64,000 nt of DNA from G965267335 sp965267335 (GTDB lineage: Bacteria > Bacteroidota > Bacteroidia > Cytophagales > JAAEPT01). A model generated the notes under the pieces. The model had not been told where the DNA came from, did no database searches, and saw only the letters and a program-made list of their open reading frames with translations. The position numbers and the translations under genes were made by a program. Below, piece by piece: positions 8,737-17,409 of the stretch. The stretch covers positions 744,001-808,000 of the forward strand of contig OZ253953.1 of NCBI GenBank assembly GCA_965267335.1. The letters are read 5' to 3'. The number at the start of each line of letters is the position of its first letter. The stretch's first letter is position 1.

Positions 8737-11287
8737 GGTATCCTTTTATGTCTGAGGAATTTTTAAGCAAGTTAAAATTCCTTTTGGATATGATAAAGCT
8801 GTTATAGTCAAAGTTTTTGTAGGCATTCAAAAAAGATTCTTCATTCTCTATCTTTTTGAGGTAAACTTTAGCAGTATCCTGGTTTATAAATTCAGTAACC
8901 CTGACCAGATAACTTCCATCTTTCAGGTCTGTTTTGGAGGCTGATAATCTTCTGTTCGGATAATGTTGTTTGTTAAAAGAAATCAGTTGACCCAAGAAGT
9001 CCTCAAAATTTAAATCACCCCGATTGAAGCGAATAGCATAATAGTGCTCTTCTTTGAAGTCATCATCAAGATAAACAACCTGAACGCTGTCAGGAATAAT
9101 ATCATTAGTGTTTTGGTTTAACATTTTATCACATAGCGCGAGGTCTTTTTTTGCCCGCTCTATCAGGTCACTACGGCTATATTCTTTTACAAAGTCCTCA
9201 AGAGCATTTTTGAATTCAACCAGTCCATGAGTTTTCCCCAGGGTATAGGCTCTAACATAGGCAAGCTTGTCAGGAATATCATTGTGGGGATAATTAGAAG
9301 TTATGCGATCAATGGCTTTACGTGTAGCGAAGTATTGACCATTTCTGAAAAGCTCGAAAGCTCGTTCATATTCACGTCTTGCAAATTCTATGGACTCCTC
9401 ATTTTTCGACATAAAATTTGTATCCAGAATGAGTTCCGCATAAATGCTGCTCCGGTGATCGGTAAGAATCAATTCCTTATACTTATCGGAAGAGCAACTA
9501 CTTGAATTTTTACAAAGCAGATACAGGAAGTACATACTTTCCGGAACATGGTCACTTTTTGGATATTCCTTTATTAGTGTTTCAAAAGTACGTATCGCAT
9601 TTTCGTATTCCTTTAAGTTCAAATCGTAGATTTTACCCAACTTGTAAAGTGATTCCTCAGACTTACGATGTGATTTTTTGAAATCTTCATCATCGGTCAA
9701 AAGCGCCTGGTAAAACTGATTGGTGTCGATTGAAAATTCAGGTTTCTTTTCTTCTTTAACATTGGTTGTCTGATTCGGATTGTTGGTTGTTGTATCGGTG
9801 GAGTTATTTCCCGACTGATCATCACTATCTTTATCTGATCTTCGCCAATTGTCTTCATTAGCAATCTGCCCCCATTTAGTATCGAATTCGATTTTCGCTT
9901 TATTGAGTAAGTTCGGGTTATAAAAGACCCATTTGCTTTTTGGGTTTCGAAAACCGGATACTTTTGCCTCAACAGCTTTTTCTCCCTCCTCCTTCATTTT
10001 CTGCTGTAAGCGATCCCAGCGGTTCTTTCTCCTTCTTATTTCTTCTTCAACGGCCTTGTCCTGCTCTATTTTGCTGAGTTTACTGATTCTTCGCAAGCTG
10101 TCCTGAGTTCTAACAGTACTATACTCTTTCACAAAGCTGTTCAGCACCTCACTTCTCTCAGAGATCTCTTCATAGTCTCTGAAGTCTTTTGGTAATGCAG
10201 CGACAGTACTGTCATAGTATAGTTTTGAGGTCTCAAATTTCTTTTTATTATAATATACCTTACCCAGTTCCAGATAGCTATAAGCTTTCTGTAGTTGATC
10301 GCCTTTGTTTTTTCTAATGGATTTGTTTAGAAAGTCTATGGCCTTAATAGTGTCTTTTAGCTTAAGTTCATAAAGACCCTTTTCATAATATATCCTGTCC
10401 GTATATTCTTCGTTTTTCTCGTCCTTTAAAAGTTTGTCGAAGTACTTCTGAATCTTTTTAACATCAGCGCCTCTTTTGGCATCACTTACTTGTGCCATAT
10501 TAAGTTTAGAGTAAAACTCGAATTCATAAGGAGGGTTCTTTCTCAAAACGGATTTATAATGCTTATAAGCACCATCATTATCTCCTAATAGTTGCCGGAG
10601 CTGACCAGCTATGAAATAAGCTCTGGACTTTTCATCTCTTATTTTTATATGAGGAATGGCGATTTCCAGGTCCTCCAAGGCTTCTTTGTATTCTTCACTT
10701 TCCAGATGCACTTGTGTTCGAAGCAAAGATAAGTCTCTGAGGTTCTCATGGTTTAATTTTTCTTTTTCCAGGTAATCAGAAGCCGCGATTACATTAAACT
10801 CTTCATCACCTTCCATAAATGTGCGCATGAGTTGGATCAGTGCAGCGTGCTTCGCATTCGGATCGATACTTTTTGTATTGACATACTTGAAAAACTGGGC
10901 GGCAACGATAAATTTACCTTCATAGAGCTTGGTCTTGCCTACTAGGATATAGGCATCATCAACCCATTTGCTGTTTTTGTGTTTTCTGGATATTACATCG
11001 CATTTTTCCCTACAGTACTCAAGATCCTTTTCGTATGAACCAACCTTAGTAGTATCTATGTCATAGATCACATCCAGGACCTGATTAAAATCATCCTTAT
11101 GGTTGTCTTTAATTGTGGCTTCAATTTCCTTAAGCTTTTCTTTGGCCAGGTAATAAGCGTTGTACCTTGCAGTAATATTATGGAAAGTAACATTGGGAAA
11201 CTTGGTACTGTGTTGAGTGCAGGATATGACGCATACCACTGGTATTAACCATATAAAAAACCTTTTATTTAGCTCTCTGAGGCCCAA
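8702..11287 (-). CDS. porW: TPR lipoprotein of the type IX secretion system, PorW/SprE family
   Basis: 861 residues starting at TTG (no ATG is available before the signal sequence). The N-terminus is a lipoprotein signal with lipobox CVISC, the acylated Cys at residue 23. It is followed by the family-typical FHNITARYNAYYLAKEKL segment, a long array of tetratricopeptide-like helical repeats, a Lys/Glu-rich coiled region (about 385-450), a Ser/Thr/Asn linker (about 495-520), and a C-terminal region with further TPRs. Length and order match SprE of Flavobacterium and PorW of Porphyromonas, outer-membrane lipoproteins needed for type IX secretion. It heads a probable operon with the two PBPs. Family assignment is from recognition, not alignment. 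Confidence 0.82.
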   Translation of the reverse strand: MGLRELNKRFFIWLIPVVCVISCTQHSTKFPNVTFHNITARYNAYYLAKEKLKEIEATIKDNHKDDFNQVLDVIYDIDTTKVGSYEKDLEYCREKCDVISRKHKNSKWVDDAYILVGKTKLYEGKFIVAAQFFKYVNTKSIDPNAKHAALIQLMRTFMEGDEEFNVIAASDYLEKEKLNHENLRDLSLLRTQVHLESEEYKEALEDLEIAIPHIKIRDEKSRAYFIAGQLRQLLGDNDGAYKHYKSVLRKNPPYEFEFYSKLNMAQVSDAKRGADVKKIQKYFDKLLKDEKNEEYTDRIYYEKGLYELKLKDTIKAIDFLNKSIRKNKGDQLQKAYSYLELGKVYYNKKKFETSKLYYDSTVAALPKDFRDYEEISERSEVLNSFVKEYSTVRTQDSLRRISKLSKIEQDKAVEEEIRRRKNRWDRLQQKMKEEGEKAVEAKVSGFRNPKSKWVFYNPNLLNKAKIEFDTKWGQIANEDNWRRSDKDSDDQSGNNSTDTTTNNPNQTTNVKEEKKPEFSIDTNQFYQALLTDDEDFKKSHRKSEESLYKLGKIYDLNLKEYENAIRTFETLIKEYPKSDHVPESMYFLYLLCKNSSSCSSDKYKELILTDHRSSIYAELILDTNFMSKNEESIEFARREYERAFELFRNGQYFATRKAIDRITSNYPHNDIPDKLAYVRAYTLGKTHGLVEFKNALEDFVKEYSRSDLIERAKKDLALCDKMLNQNTNDIIPDSVQVVYLDDDFKEEHYYAIRFNRGDLNFEDFLGQLISFNKQHYPNRRLSASKTDLKDGSYLVRVTEFINQDTAKVYLKKIENEESFLNAYKNFDYNSFIISKRNFNLLKNSSDIKGYLDFYRRKYRLD

Positions 11288-11392
11288 ATTATCTTTTTCT
11301 TATAAACCGTAAATTGTAAAAAATATTTCATTATCTGTAATATATTTTACCCTAAGTGGTATATTGCGAGCTTTTAGACAAGCGAATACCTA

Positions 11393-12247
11393 TTGAGAAA
11401 GAGGAACAGAAAAACATTTTATAACTGGTTGACTAACCGCTATCAGCTTATCATCAGAAATGAGGAAAACTTTGCTGAGAAGACGACAGTTAGTTTTAAC
11501 TATGCGAGGGTTATCGCTTTAGCCTTTATATTCTTTGTTCTTGTTTTTGTTGCCAGTCTTTACTTTGGTAAATATGTTATTCCTTTCTGGTATGAGCCTG
11601 ACTACAAGGTTAATCAACAACAAAAGGAAATTTCCGCATTTGCAGTTAAAACAGATTCGTTGGTGCTCGAGCTTCAAAAGAAAGATCAGTACATAATGAA
11701 TCTTAAGTTGATGTTGGCTGGGGGTGAACAGTACAACAAAATATTAGATACAATCACCGATATAGAAAAGGTTGATTTTGCCAAGCTAAATCTAGACACC
11801 ATCTCTTATCTGGATATAAATATTCAATCTGAATTTGAGCCCCCTGAACTTGTTCCGGAAATAACAGAAGATGGCTATGCAGATTTGGTGATAACGGCAC
11901 CAATCTCAGAAACTAAGGTGATCAAAAAATTTGATGATAAGAATCCGGAGAATGGGGTGGTTCTGGAAGGAGGTTCTGATGCAGCAGTGATGGCGGCTCT
12001 TGATGGAAAAGTACTGCAGGCTGGAGAAAACAGTGAACTTGGAAAATTTGTAGTTATCACCCACAGTAACAATATTTTAACCATTTATGGCGGTATCGAT
12101 CAGATATCCAAAAAAGTTGGTAGCTTTGTAAAGGCAGGAGAGTCCATAGCTGTAACAAAGGGCGAGGAAAATGGTAATAGAGTTCTTAAGTTTTCTTTAT
12201 GGCTCAATGACAACCCGGTGGACCCAATGCCGTATATTAAACTTTAA
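11393..12247 (+). CDS. Membrane-anchored LytM/M23-like protein lacking catalytic residues
   Basis: 284 residues from a TTG start; a TAG lies in frame 15 bases upstream and no ATG is nearby. A cytoplasmic basic segment (NWLTNRYQLIIRNEENF) precedes one membrane helix (about 37-60), a short coiled-coil stretch (about 75-110) and a C-terminal LytM-like fold (about 165-284). The zinc ligands of M23 peptidases are missing: where HxxxD is expected the sequence reads GVVLEGGSDAAV, and where HxH is expected it reads LKFSLW. It is therefore probably a structural or activator protein, like EnvC-type LytM factors, not a hydrolase. The adjacent bactofilin 17 bases downstream supports a cell-shape role. 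Confidence 0.75.
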   Translation: MRKRNRKTFYNWLTNRYQLIIRNEENFAEKTTVSFNYARVIALAFIFFVLVFVASLYFGKYVIPFWYEPDYKVNQQQKEISAFAVKTDSLVLELQKKDQYIMNLKLMLAGGEQYNKILDTITDIEKVDFAKLNLDTISYLDINIQSEFEPPELVPEITEDGYADLVITAPISETKVIKKFDDKNPENGVVLEGGSDAAVMAALDGKVLQAGENSELGKFVVITHSNNILTIYGGIDQISKKVGSFVKAGESIAVTKGEENGNRVLKFSLWLNDNPVDPMPYIKL

Positions 12248-12263
12248 CTAAATAAAGTAGAGC

Positions 12264-12689
12264 ATGTTTAGTAATAAAGACAAAAAACTGGAAGAGGAAT
12301 TGAGCAATTCAAACAATAGTATCGGTAAAGGTACCCGTATCGAGGGAGACACTACTAGTTACGGAAATATCCGTATTGATGGTGAAGTTAAGGGTAATGT
12401 CATTACCAAGTCAAAGTTGGTGATTGGCGAAGGTGCCTTGGTAGAAGGCAATGTGATTGCTCAAAATGCCGAAGTGGCAGGCGAAATCAAGGGAGTTATC
12501 GAGGTTGCCGAGCTACTCATATTGAAACCAAGTGGCCTTATCAATGGAGATATCATCACCAATAGATTGGTTGTTGAGTCAGGAGCTGCCTTCAACGGAG
12601 CTTGTAAGATGGGAGCCGTAATCAAAGAAATTCAAATTGACTCAGGAGCACACCCCACAAAAGAAGAAGCAAAAGAACGAACCGCCTAA
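12264..12689 (+). CDS. Bactofilin (polymer-forming cytoskeletal protein)
   Basis: 141 residues with the central right-handed beta-helix of bactofilins: short hydrophobic/glycine repeats such as GTRIEGDTTSYGNIRIDGEVKG and VIGEGALVEGNVIA. Bactofilins polymerise without nucleotide and scaffold cell-wall enzymes, often an M23-family partner encoded next door, as seen here. The N-terminus is short and polar and the C-terminal tail is Lys/Glu-rich. The last 53 bases overlap the next gene in another frame. Confidence 0.92.
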   Translation: MFSNKDKKLEEELSNSNNSIGKGTRIEGDTTSYGNIRIDGEVKGNVITKSKLVIGEGALVEGNVIAQNAEVAGEIKGVIEVAELLILKPSGLINGDIITNRLVVESGAAFNGACKMGAVIKEIQIDSGAHPTKEEAKERTA

Positions 12690-12882
12690 CCCAGCACTAA
12701 AATATTCTGCCCTTGGCATCCAAATGGCCATGATCATTGGTTTGGCAGCTTGGGGTGGGATAAAGTTGGATGAAAAAATGGGGAACAAAACCCCGTGGTT
12801 TACGATCGGGCTTATATTACTGGGTATATTTGGCTCCATGTATCTTATCATTAGAGATGTAACGAAGGAGAATAAAGAGTAA
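12637..12882 (+). CDS. atpZ: AtpZ/AtpI-family small membrane protein of the ATP synthase operon
   Basis: 81 residues, TTG start inside the bactofilin gene; no ATG lies before the conserved part, so the large overlap is hard to avoid. After a Lys-rich start come two membrane helices (about 27-42 and 55-72) joined by a KLDEKMG loop, the usual form of AtpZ/AtpI accessory proteins encoded ahead of F-ATPase genes. Such proteins are linked to c-ring assembly or Mg/Ca transport in other bacteria; the role here is inferred. The stop overlaps the next start by one base (TAATG). Confidence 0.75.
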   Translation: MTQEHTPQKKKQKNEPPNPALKYSALGIQMAMIIGLAAWGGIKLDEKMGNKTPWFTIGLILLGIFGSMYLIIRDVTKENKE

Positions 12883-13265
12883 TGATCAAGTTTGTTGCAT
12901 CAATTTCAGTATTTACTATCGTTATTGTTGGAATAGCCCTGGGCCTATCTCAACTGGAATCACCGCAACTTGTTCATCCGCTATGGTGGACGATTTGTGT
13001 TTTTTATTATTTATTGAGTATAGGTCTACACCTGATCGCAGTATTTGGTAAAAAACTAGGCAGTGATTCTTTTGTTCAATTCTTCCTGTTAACCGTTGGA
13101 ATCAGGCTTTTTCTGTCATTAGGATTCATAACAATTTTCATTGTGCAGAACGTGCCTCATAGATTACTTTTCGTGTCTGACTTTTTTGTGTTTTATTTAT
13201 TGTACACAGGGTTTGATGTTATTGCATTAATACCTAACTTGCGCCCCCAATCGAAAAGGCAGTAA
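12882..13265 (+). CDS. Small four-helix membrane protein of the ATP synthase operon
   Basis: 127 residues, very hydrophobic, with about four membrane helices (roughly 4-22, 34-54, 64-85, 94-113) and a short basic tail. It sits between atpZ and atpB with one-base and six-base junctions, so it is certainly cotranscribed with the F0 genes. Position and topology recall AtpI-like proteins, but I do not recognise a specific family signature. A role in F0 assembly is an inference from location only. Confidence 0.68.
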   Translation: MIKFVASISVFTIVIVGIALGLSQLESPQLVHPLWWTICVFYYLLSIGLHLIAVFGKKLGSDSFVQFFLLTVGIRLFLSLGFITIFIVQNVPHRLLFVSDFFVFYLLYTGFDVIALIPNLRPQSKRQ

Positions 13266-13271
13266 AAAGAC

Positions 13272-14396
13272 ATGAAGGAATCTGGCGAATCCGGAGCACG
13301 TAAAACACTAAGGGTCAGTACTCTATCTCTAGTACTAACATTACTAACGACATTTTCATTTGCAGGACATTCCGATAATCACGAAAAGAGTGATTCTGAA
13401 GAAAAATTAGATCCAATTAGTCACATTCAAGATTCTCATGAATGGCATTTTTGGACTACTTCTGAGGGTCCCGTAAGCGCACCCCTGCCAGTCATTTTAT
13501 ATAGTGATGACAAAGGGCTTGAAATCTTTTCATCTTCGAAATTTCATCACGGTGAAGAAGCTCATCTAGAAGTAGGTGGTAAGGAGTTGCACGGATATGT
13601 AGCCAACGGTTATTTCACTGACCACCATATGATCAAAGTGTATCCTGTAAAGAAGCATCACGAACACTACATATTAGATGAAAACAGAGCCGTCTATGAT
13701 CTATCGATTACAAAGAACGTTGCTGCTATGCTAATAAGTGTTATTCTTTTATTCTTCATTTTCTTCAGGGTCAGAGCCGGTTACAAGAAAAACAAAGGGA
13801 AAGCTCCAAAAGGTATACAATCGTTTTTCGAGCCGATCATTGTATTCGTAAGAGACGAAATTGCTAAGGCGAATATCGGAGAGAAGAAGTACATGAAGTA
13901 CACTCCGTATTTACTGACCATATTCTTTTTCATATGGTTTAATAACCTACTAGGCCTGTTGCCTGCTGCTGCTAATGTCACAGGAAATATTGCGGTTACA
14001 CTGGTACTAGCAATATTTACAGTAATTATCACCATTGCCAGTGGAGGAAAAGCATATTGGTCACATATTCTTGATCCACTAGGTGGATCCATGGGCTGGG
14101 GAGCTAAAATTCCACTATACCTGATATTATGGCCAATTGAAATTATTGGAATCTTTACAAAACCTTTCTCTCTGATGATTCGACTTTTTGCGAACATCAG
14201 TGCAGGCCACATACTTATATTGAGTATCATAGGAATGACCTTTATGGCACAAAGTTATGTAGTAGGTGGGGCAGCAGCATTATTTGCGACTGTCATGAAT
14301 ATGTTGGAATTATTTGTAGCTCTTCTTCAGGCTTACGTCTTTACATTGTTGACAGCGATGTACTTTGGGCAGGCAGTGGAAGAAGGACATCATTAA
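13272..14396 (+). CDS. atpB: F0F1 ATP synthase subunit a, with a histidine-rich N-terminal extension
   Basis: 374 residues. Subunit a forms the proton half-channels against the c-ring. The C-terminal 230 residues carry the membrane helices and the motif SLMIRLFANISAGHILIL, which holds the essential Arg of the stator. Before them lies a likely signal peptide (about 1-33, ending FSFAG) and a soluble region of about 115 residues rich in His, Asp and Glu (for example SDNHEKSDSEEK, HHGEEAHLE, KKHHEHY). An extended, signal-bearing AtpB is common in Bacteroidota; the function of the His-rich part is unknown to me. Confidence 0.96.
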   Translation: MKESGESGARKTLRVSTLSLVLTLLTTFSFAGHSDNHEKSDSEEKLDPISHIQDSHEWHFWTTSEGPVSAPLPVILYSDDKGLEIFSSSKFHHGEEAHLEVGGKELHGYVANGYFTDHHMIKVYPVKKHHEHYILDENRAVYDLSITKNVAAMLISVILLFFIFFRVRAGYKKNKGKAPKGIQSFFEPIIVFVRDEIAKANIGEKKYMKYTPYLLTIFFFIWFNNLLGLLPAAANVTGNIAVTLVLAIFTVIITIASGGKAYWSHILDPLGGSMGWGAKIPLYLILWPIEIIGIFTKPFSLMIRLFANISAGHILILSIIGMTFMAQSYVVGGAAALFATVMNMLELFVALLQAYVFTLLTAMYFGQAVEEGHH

Positions 14397-14441
14397 TAAA
14401 AGTTTTATTTAATCGTTTGTTAAACCTCTAAATTCAGAAAA

Positions 14442-14663
14442 ATGGTAGGAGGAGCAATTGGAGCAGGTCTTGCAGTTATCGGAGCCGGTCTTGGTATTGG
14501 TATGATCGGTAAAGGTGCCACAGAAGGCATGGCAAGACAGCCAGAAGCAGCTGGTAAAATCCAGACAGCAATGATCATCGCAGCAGCCCTAATCGAGGGT
14601 GCGGCACTATTCGCGGTTGTTGTTGGTCTTATGGATGTTACATCTAAAGGCGCTGGAGCATAA
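14442..14663 (+). CDS. atpE: F0F1 ATP synthase subunit c
   Basis: 73 residues, two membrane helices joined by the polar loop ARQPEA. The first helix has the GAGLGIGMIG glycine pattern and the second carries the ion-binding carboxylate Glu52 in AALIEGAALF. The residue after Glu is Gly, not Ser/Thr, and the usual sodium-site Gln is not evident, so I expect proton coupling. It assembles as a multi-copy ring. A strong stem-loop lies directly downstream, before atpF, and may help make more c than b subunit. Confidence 0.96.
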   Translation: MVGGAIGAGLAVIGAGLGIGMIGKGATEGMARQPEAAGKIQTAMIIAAALIEGAALFAVVVGLMDVTSKGAGA

Positions 14664-14680
14664 GTAAGATTATGCAAACC

Positions 14681-14718
14681 GTTCCGGTTTTGTTCACATT
14701 AGGTGTCAAAACCGGAAC
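14681..14718 (+). promoter_or_regulatory. Large stem-loop between atpE and atpF
   Basis: A perfect 12-bp inverted repeat (GTTCCGGTTTTG at 14681-14692 and CAAAACCGGAAC at 14707-14718). Its 14-base loop can form a further CAC/GTG pairing. Only TTT follows before AAAAG, so it is at best a weak terminator. Position suggests either 3'-end protection of an atpE-rich message or partial termination that reduces downstream atp genes. Confidence 0.75.
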
Positions 14719-14752
14719 TTTAAAAGAATAGAAACACAATAGATATACTAAC

Positions 14753-15250
14753 ATGGATTTGGTAACCCCCGGTATCGGATTATTATTTTGGCAAACAGTA
14801 GTTTTCATCATTGTACTGATCGTACTTGGTAAATTTGTATGGCCGGCAATTCTTAAAGGATTGAGAGAACGTGAGTCAAGCATTTCTGATGCACTGGATC
14901 AGGCAGAGAAGGCAAGAGAAGAGATGGCCAACCTAAGTGCGGAAAATGAAAAATTGCTTCAGGAGGCTAGAAAGGAAAGGGATCAGATGTTAAAAGATGC
15001 TCAAAAGCAGGCTTCTGACATGGTAAACGAGGCAAAGAACAAAGCATCAGAAGAGGCAAACAAATTGATCGAGAAAGCGAAAGATTCAATTGCAGGGGAG
15101 AAAAGAGCAGCTATTGCTGATATCAAGAACCAGGCAGCAACATTGTCTCTGGAAATTGCTGAGAAGCTCCTAAGAAAAGAACTTAGTGATAAGAAAGCAC
15201 AAGAAAATTTGCTTTCAGAGTACGTAAAAGAAGCAGAATTACTTAACTAA
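14753..15250 (+). CDS. atpF: F0F1 ATP synthase subunit b
   Basis: 165 residues. One N-terminal membrane helix (about 8-28, GLLFWQTVVFIIVLIVLG) leads into a long charged amphipathic helix rich in Ala, Glu and Lys, the dimeric peripheral stalk. The motif WPAILKGLRERE after the membrane segment is typical. It connects the F0 part to delta and alpha of F1. atpH begins 2 bases after its stop. Confidence 0.95.
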   Translation: MDLVTPGIGLLFWQTVVFIIVLIVLGKFVWPAILKGLRERESSISDALDQAEKAREEMANLSAENEKLLQEARKERDQMLKDAQKQASDMVNEAKNKASEEANKLIEKAKDSIAGEKRAAIADIKNQAATLSLEIAEKLLRKELSDKKAQENLLSEYVKEAELLN

Positions 15251-15252
15251 TT

Positions 15253-15795
15253 ATGGCAGTATCATACAGAGTCGCCTCACGTTACGCCAAGTCAATTACC
15301 GAGCTTGCTCAGGAGAAAAAGGCTTTAGATCACCTCAAAGGTGATATGGAGCTTTTTGTGAAGATCTGTGAAGACAATAGAGACTTTCAGTTAATGCTGG
15401 AGAGTCCTATTATCAATCATGATAAGAAGCGCCACATCCTGAACATGATTTTCAAAGGTAAGGTGCATGAACTGACACTGGCGTTCTTTGATATCATCAC
15501 AAGAAAAAACCGAGAGTCTGATCTCTACGGAATTGCCAAGCAGATTCTTGTGAAATACAATGAACTGAAGGGAATACAGGCTGCTGAAATCAGAACAGCG
15601 ATACCTCTTTCAGCGGGATTAAAGAAAGAGTTCTCAGATATTGTTTCAAAGGCTGTTGGTAAAGATGTGATATTGAGCGAGGAGGTTAATGAAGACCTCA
15701 TTGGAGGTTACATATTAAGAGTTGAAGATAAGCAGATCGACAACTCTATTAAAAGTAGTATTGAACAACTCAGATATAAATTTAAGGACCGGTAA
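15253..15795 (+). CDS. atpH: F0F1 ATP synthase subunit delta
   Basis: 180 residues, normal length. The N-terminal helical domain (SYRVASRYAKSITELAQE) binds the top of alpha; the C-terminal part contains the conserved LIGGYILRVEDKQIDNSIKS signature that joins the b-subunit stalk. It lies between atpF and atpA in the standard order with short gaps. Confidence 0.95.
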   Translation: MAVSYRVASRYAKSITELAQEKKALDHLKGDMELFVKICEDNRDFQLMLESPIINHDKKRHILNMIFKGKVHELTLAFFDIITRKNRESDLYGIAKQILVKYNELKGIQAAEIRTAIPLSAGLKKEFSDIVSKAVGKDVILSEEVNEDLIGGYILRVEDKQIDNSIKSSIEQLRYKFKDR

Positions 15796-15816
15796 TACGG
15801 CAAAACGTATAATAAC

Positions 15817-17391
15817 ATGGTAGAAGTTAAACCAGACGAAGTTTCAGCAATATTAAGAGAGCAGCTGTCTAATTTTAAGTCAGAAGCTGAACTCGAAGAA
15901 GTAGGTACAGTCCTCCAGGTTGGTGACGGTGTGGCTAGAATTTATGGTCTTTCAGGTGTACAGGCGGGTGAGTTGCTTGTATTTGAAAATGGCCTTGAAG
16001 CACTTGCACTTAACCTTGAAGAAGATAACGTAGGAGCGGTACTTTTAGGTGACAAAGAAGTTAAAGAAGGAGATACCGTAAAAAGAACTAAAACTATTGC
16101 CTCACTTAAAGTTGGTGATGGCATGGTGGGCCGTGTAGTTGATACACTGGGTAACCCTGTTGATGGTAAAGGTCCTATCCAAGGCGATACTTATGAGATG
16201 CCTCTTGAGCGTAAGGCTCCGGGTGTGATTTATCGTCAGCCGGTAAACGAGCCACTACAGACAGGTATCAAAGCTATTGACTCAATGATTCCTATCGGCA
16301 GGGGTCAGAGAGAGTTGATCATCGGTGACCGTCAAACTGGTAAGACAGCCGTTGCGATTGACACGATCATCAACCAAAGAGAATTTTATGATAAAGGAGA
16401 GCCTGTTTACTGTATCTATGTTGCTGTAGGACAGAAAGCTAGTACAGTGGCTCAGATTGTAAGTGCACTTGAAAAGGGTGGTGCAATGGATTATACGGTT
16501 GTCGTATCTGCGCCTGCTTCATCTCCGGCTCCTATGCAGTTCTATGCTCCATTTGGTGGTGCTGCTGTAGGTGAATATTTCAGAGATACTGGTCGTCCGG
16601 CTCTTGTGGTATATGATGATCTTTCGAAACAAGCTGTTGCCTATCGTGAAGTTTCTCTTCTTCTAAGAAGACCTCCAGGGCGTGAAGCTTATCCTGGTGA
16701 CGTATTTTACCTTCACTCAAGATTATTGGAGCGCGCTGCAAAAGTTAACGCGAGTGACGAGATCGCTAAGAACATGAATGACCTTCCTGAGTCACTAAAG
16801 TCGAAAGTGAAAGGAGGAGGTTCGCTGACTGCTCTTCCGATTATTGAAACACAAGCGGGTGATGTTTCTGCTTATATTCCAACTAACGTAATTTCAATTA
16901 CAGACGGACAGATATTCCTGGAGACAAACCTTTTCAACTCTGGTATCAGACCAGCGATTAACGTAGGTATCTCGGTATCACGTGTGGGTGGGTCTGCTCA
17001 GATTAAGTCTATGAAAAAGGTAGCCGGTACGCTTAAGCTTGATCAGGCACAGTTCCGTGAGCTTGAGGCTTTTGCTAAGTTCGGGTCTGACCTTGATGCT
17101 GCAACAAAGCTTACAATTGACAGGGGACGAAAGAACCTTGAAATACTGAAACAGGCTCAATATTCTCCGGTTCCCGTTGAGGAGCAAGTGGCAATCATTT
17201 ATGTTTCTACTAAAGGATTTATTGATACTGTACCTGTAGAAAAAGTAAAGGCATTTGAAACAGAATTCCTTACAGTGATGAAGAACTCTCACAGAGACAT
17301 TCTTGATCAACTGGCGGCAGGAAAACTGACAGATGAAGTAACCGCTAAGCTTGGTGAAGTGGCTAAGCAAGTAGCTCAAAATTTTGCATAA
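15817..17391 (+). CDS. atpA: F0F1 ATP synthase subunit alpha
   Basis: 524 residues. The regulatory nucleotide-binding subunit of the F1 head. It has the beta-barrel N-terminal domain, the Walker A motif GDRQTGKTAVAI (about 171-182), the ATPase alpha/beta signature PAINVGISVSRVGGSAQ, and the helical C-terminal domain. The sequence is complete and typical. The catalytic partner atpD is not in this operon. Confidence 0.98.
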   Translation: MVEVKPDEVSAILREQLSNFKSEAELEEVGTVLQVGDGVARIYGLSGVQAGELLVFENGLEALALNLEEDNVGAVLLGDKEVKEGDTVKRTKTIASLKVGDGMVGRVVDTLGNPVDGKGPIQGDTYEMPLERKAPGVIYRQPVNEPLQTGIKAIDSMIPIGRGQRELIIGDRQTGKTAVAIDTIINQREFYDKGEPVYCIYVAVGQKASTVAQIVSALEKGGAMDYTVVVSAPASSPAPMQFYAPFGGAAVGEYFRDTGRPALVVYDDLSKQAVAYREVSLLLRRPPGREAYPGDVFYLHSRLLERAAKVNASDEIAKNMNDLPESLKSKVKGGGSLTALPIIETQAGDVSAYIPTNVISITDGQIFLETNLFNSGIRPAINVGISVSRVGGSAQIKSMKKVAGTLKLDQAQFRELEAFAKFGSDLDAATKLTIDRGRKNLEILKQAQYSPVPVEEQVAIIYVSTKGFIDTVPVEKVKAFETEFLTVMKNSHRDILDQLAAGKLTDEVTAKLGEVAKQVAQNFA

Positions 17392-17409
17392 ATTAAAAGC
17401 AACAAATAG

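Noticed and set aside
13781..14230. Open frame of 149 codons on the minus strand
   Set aside because: Lies wholly opposite atpB; no promoter or domain.
14420..14677. Open frame of 85 codons opposite atpE
   Set aside because: Mirror of the Gly/Ala-rich subunit c gene; composition explains the lack of stops.
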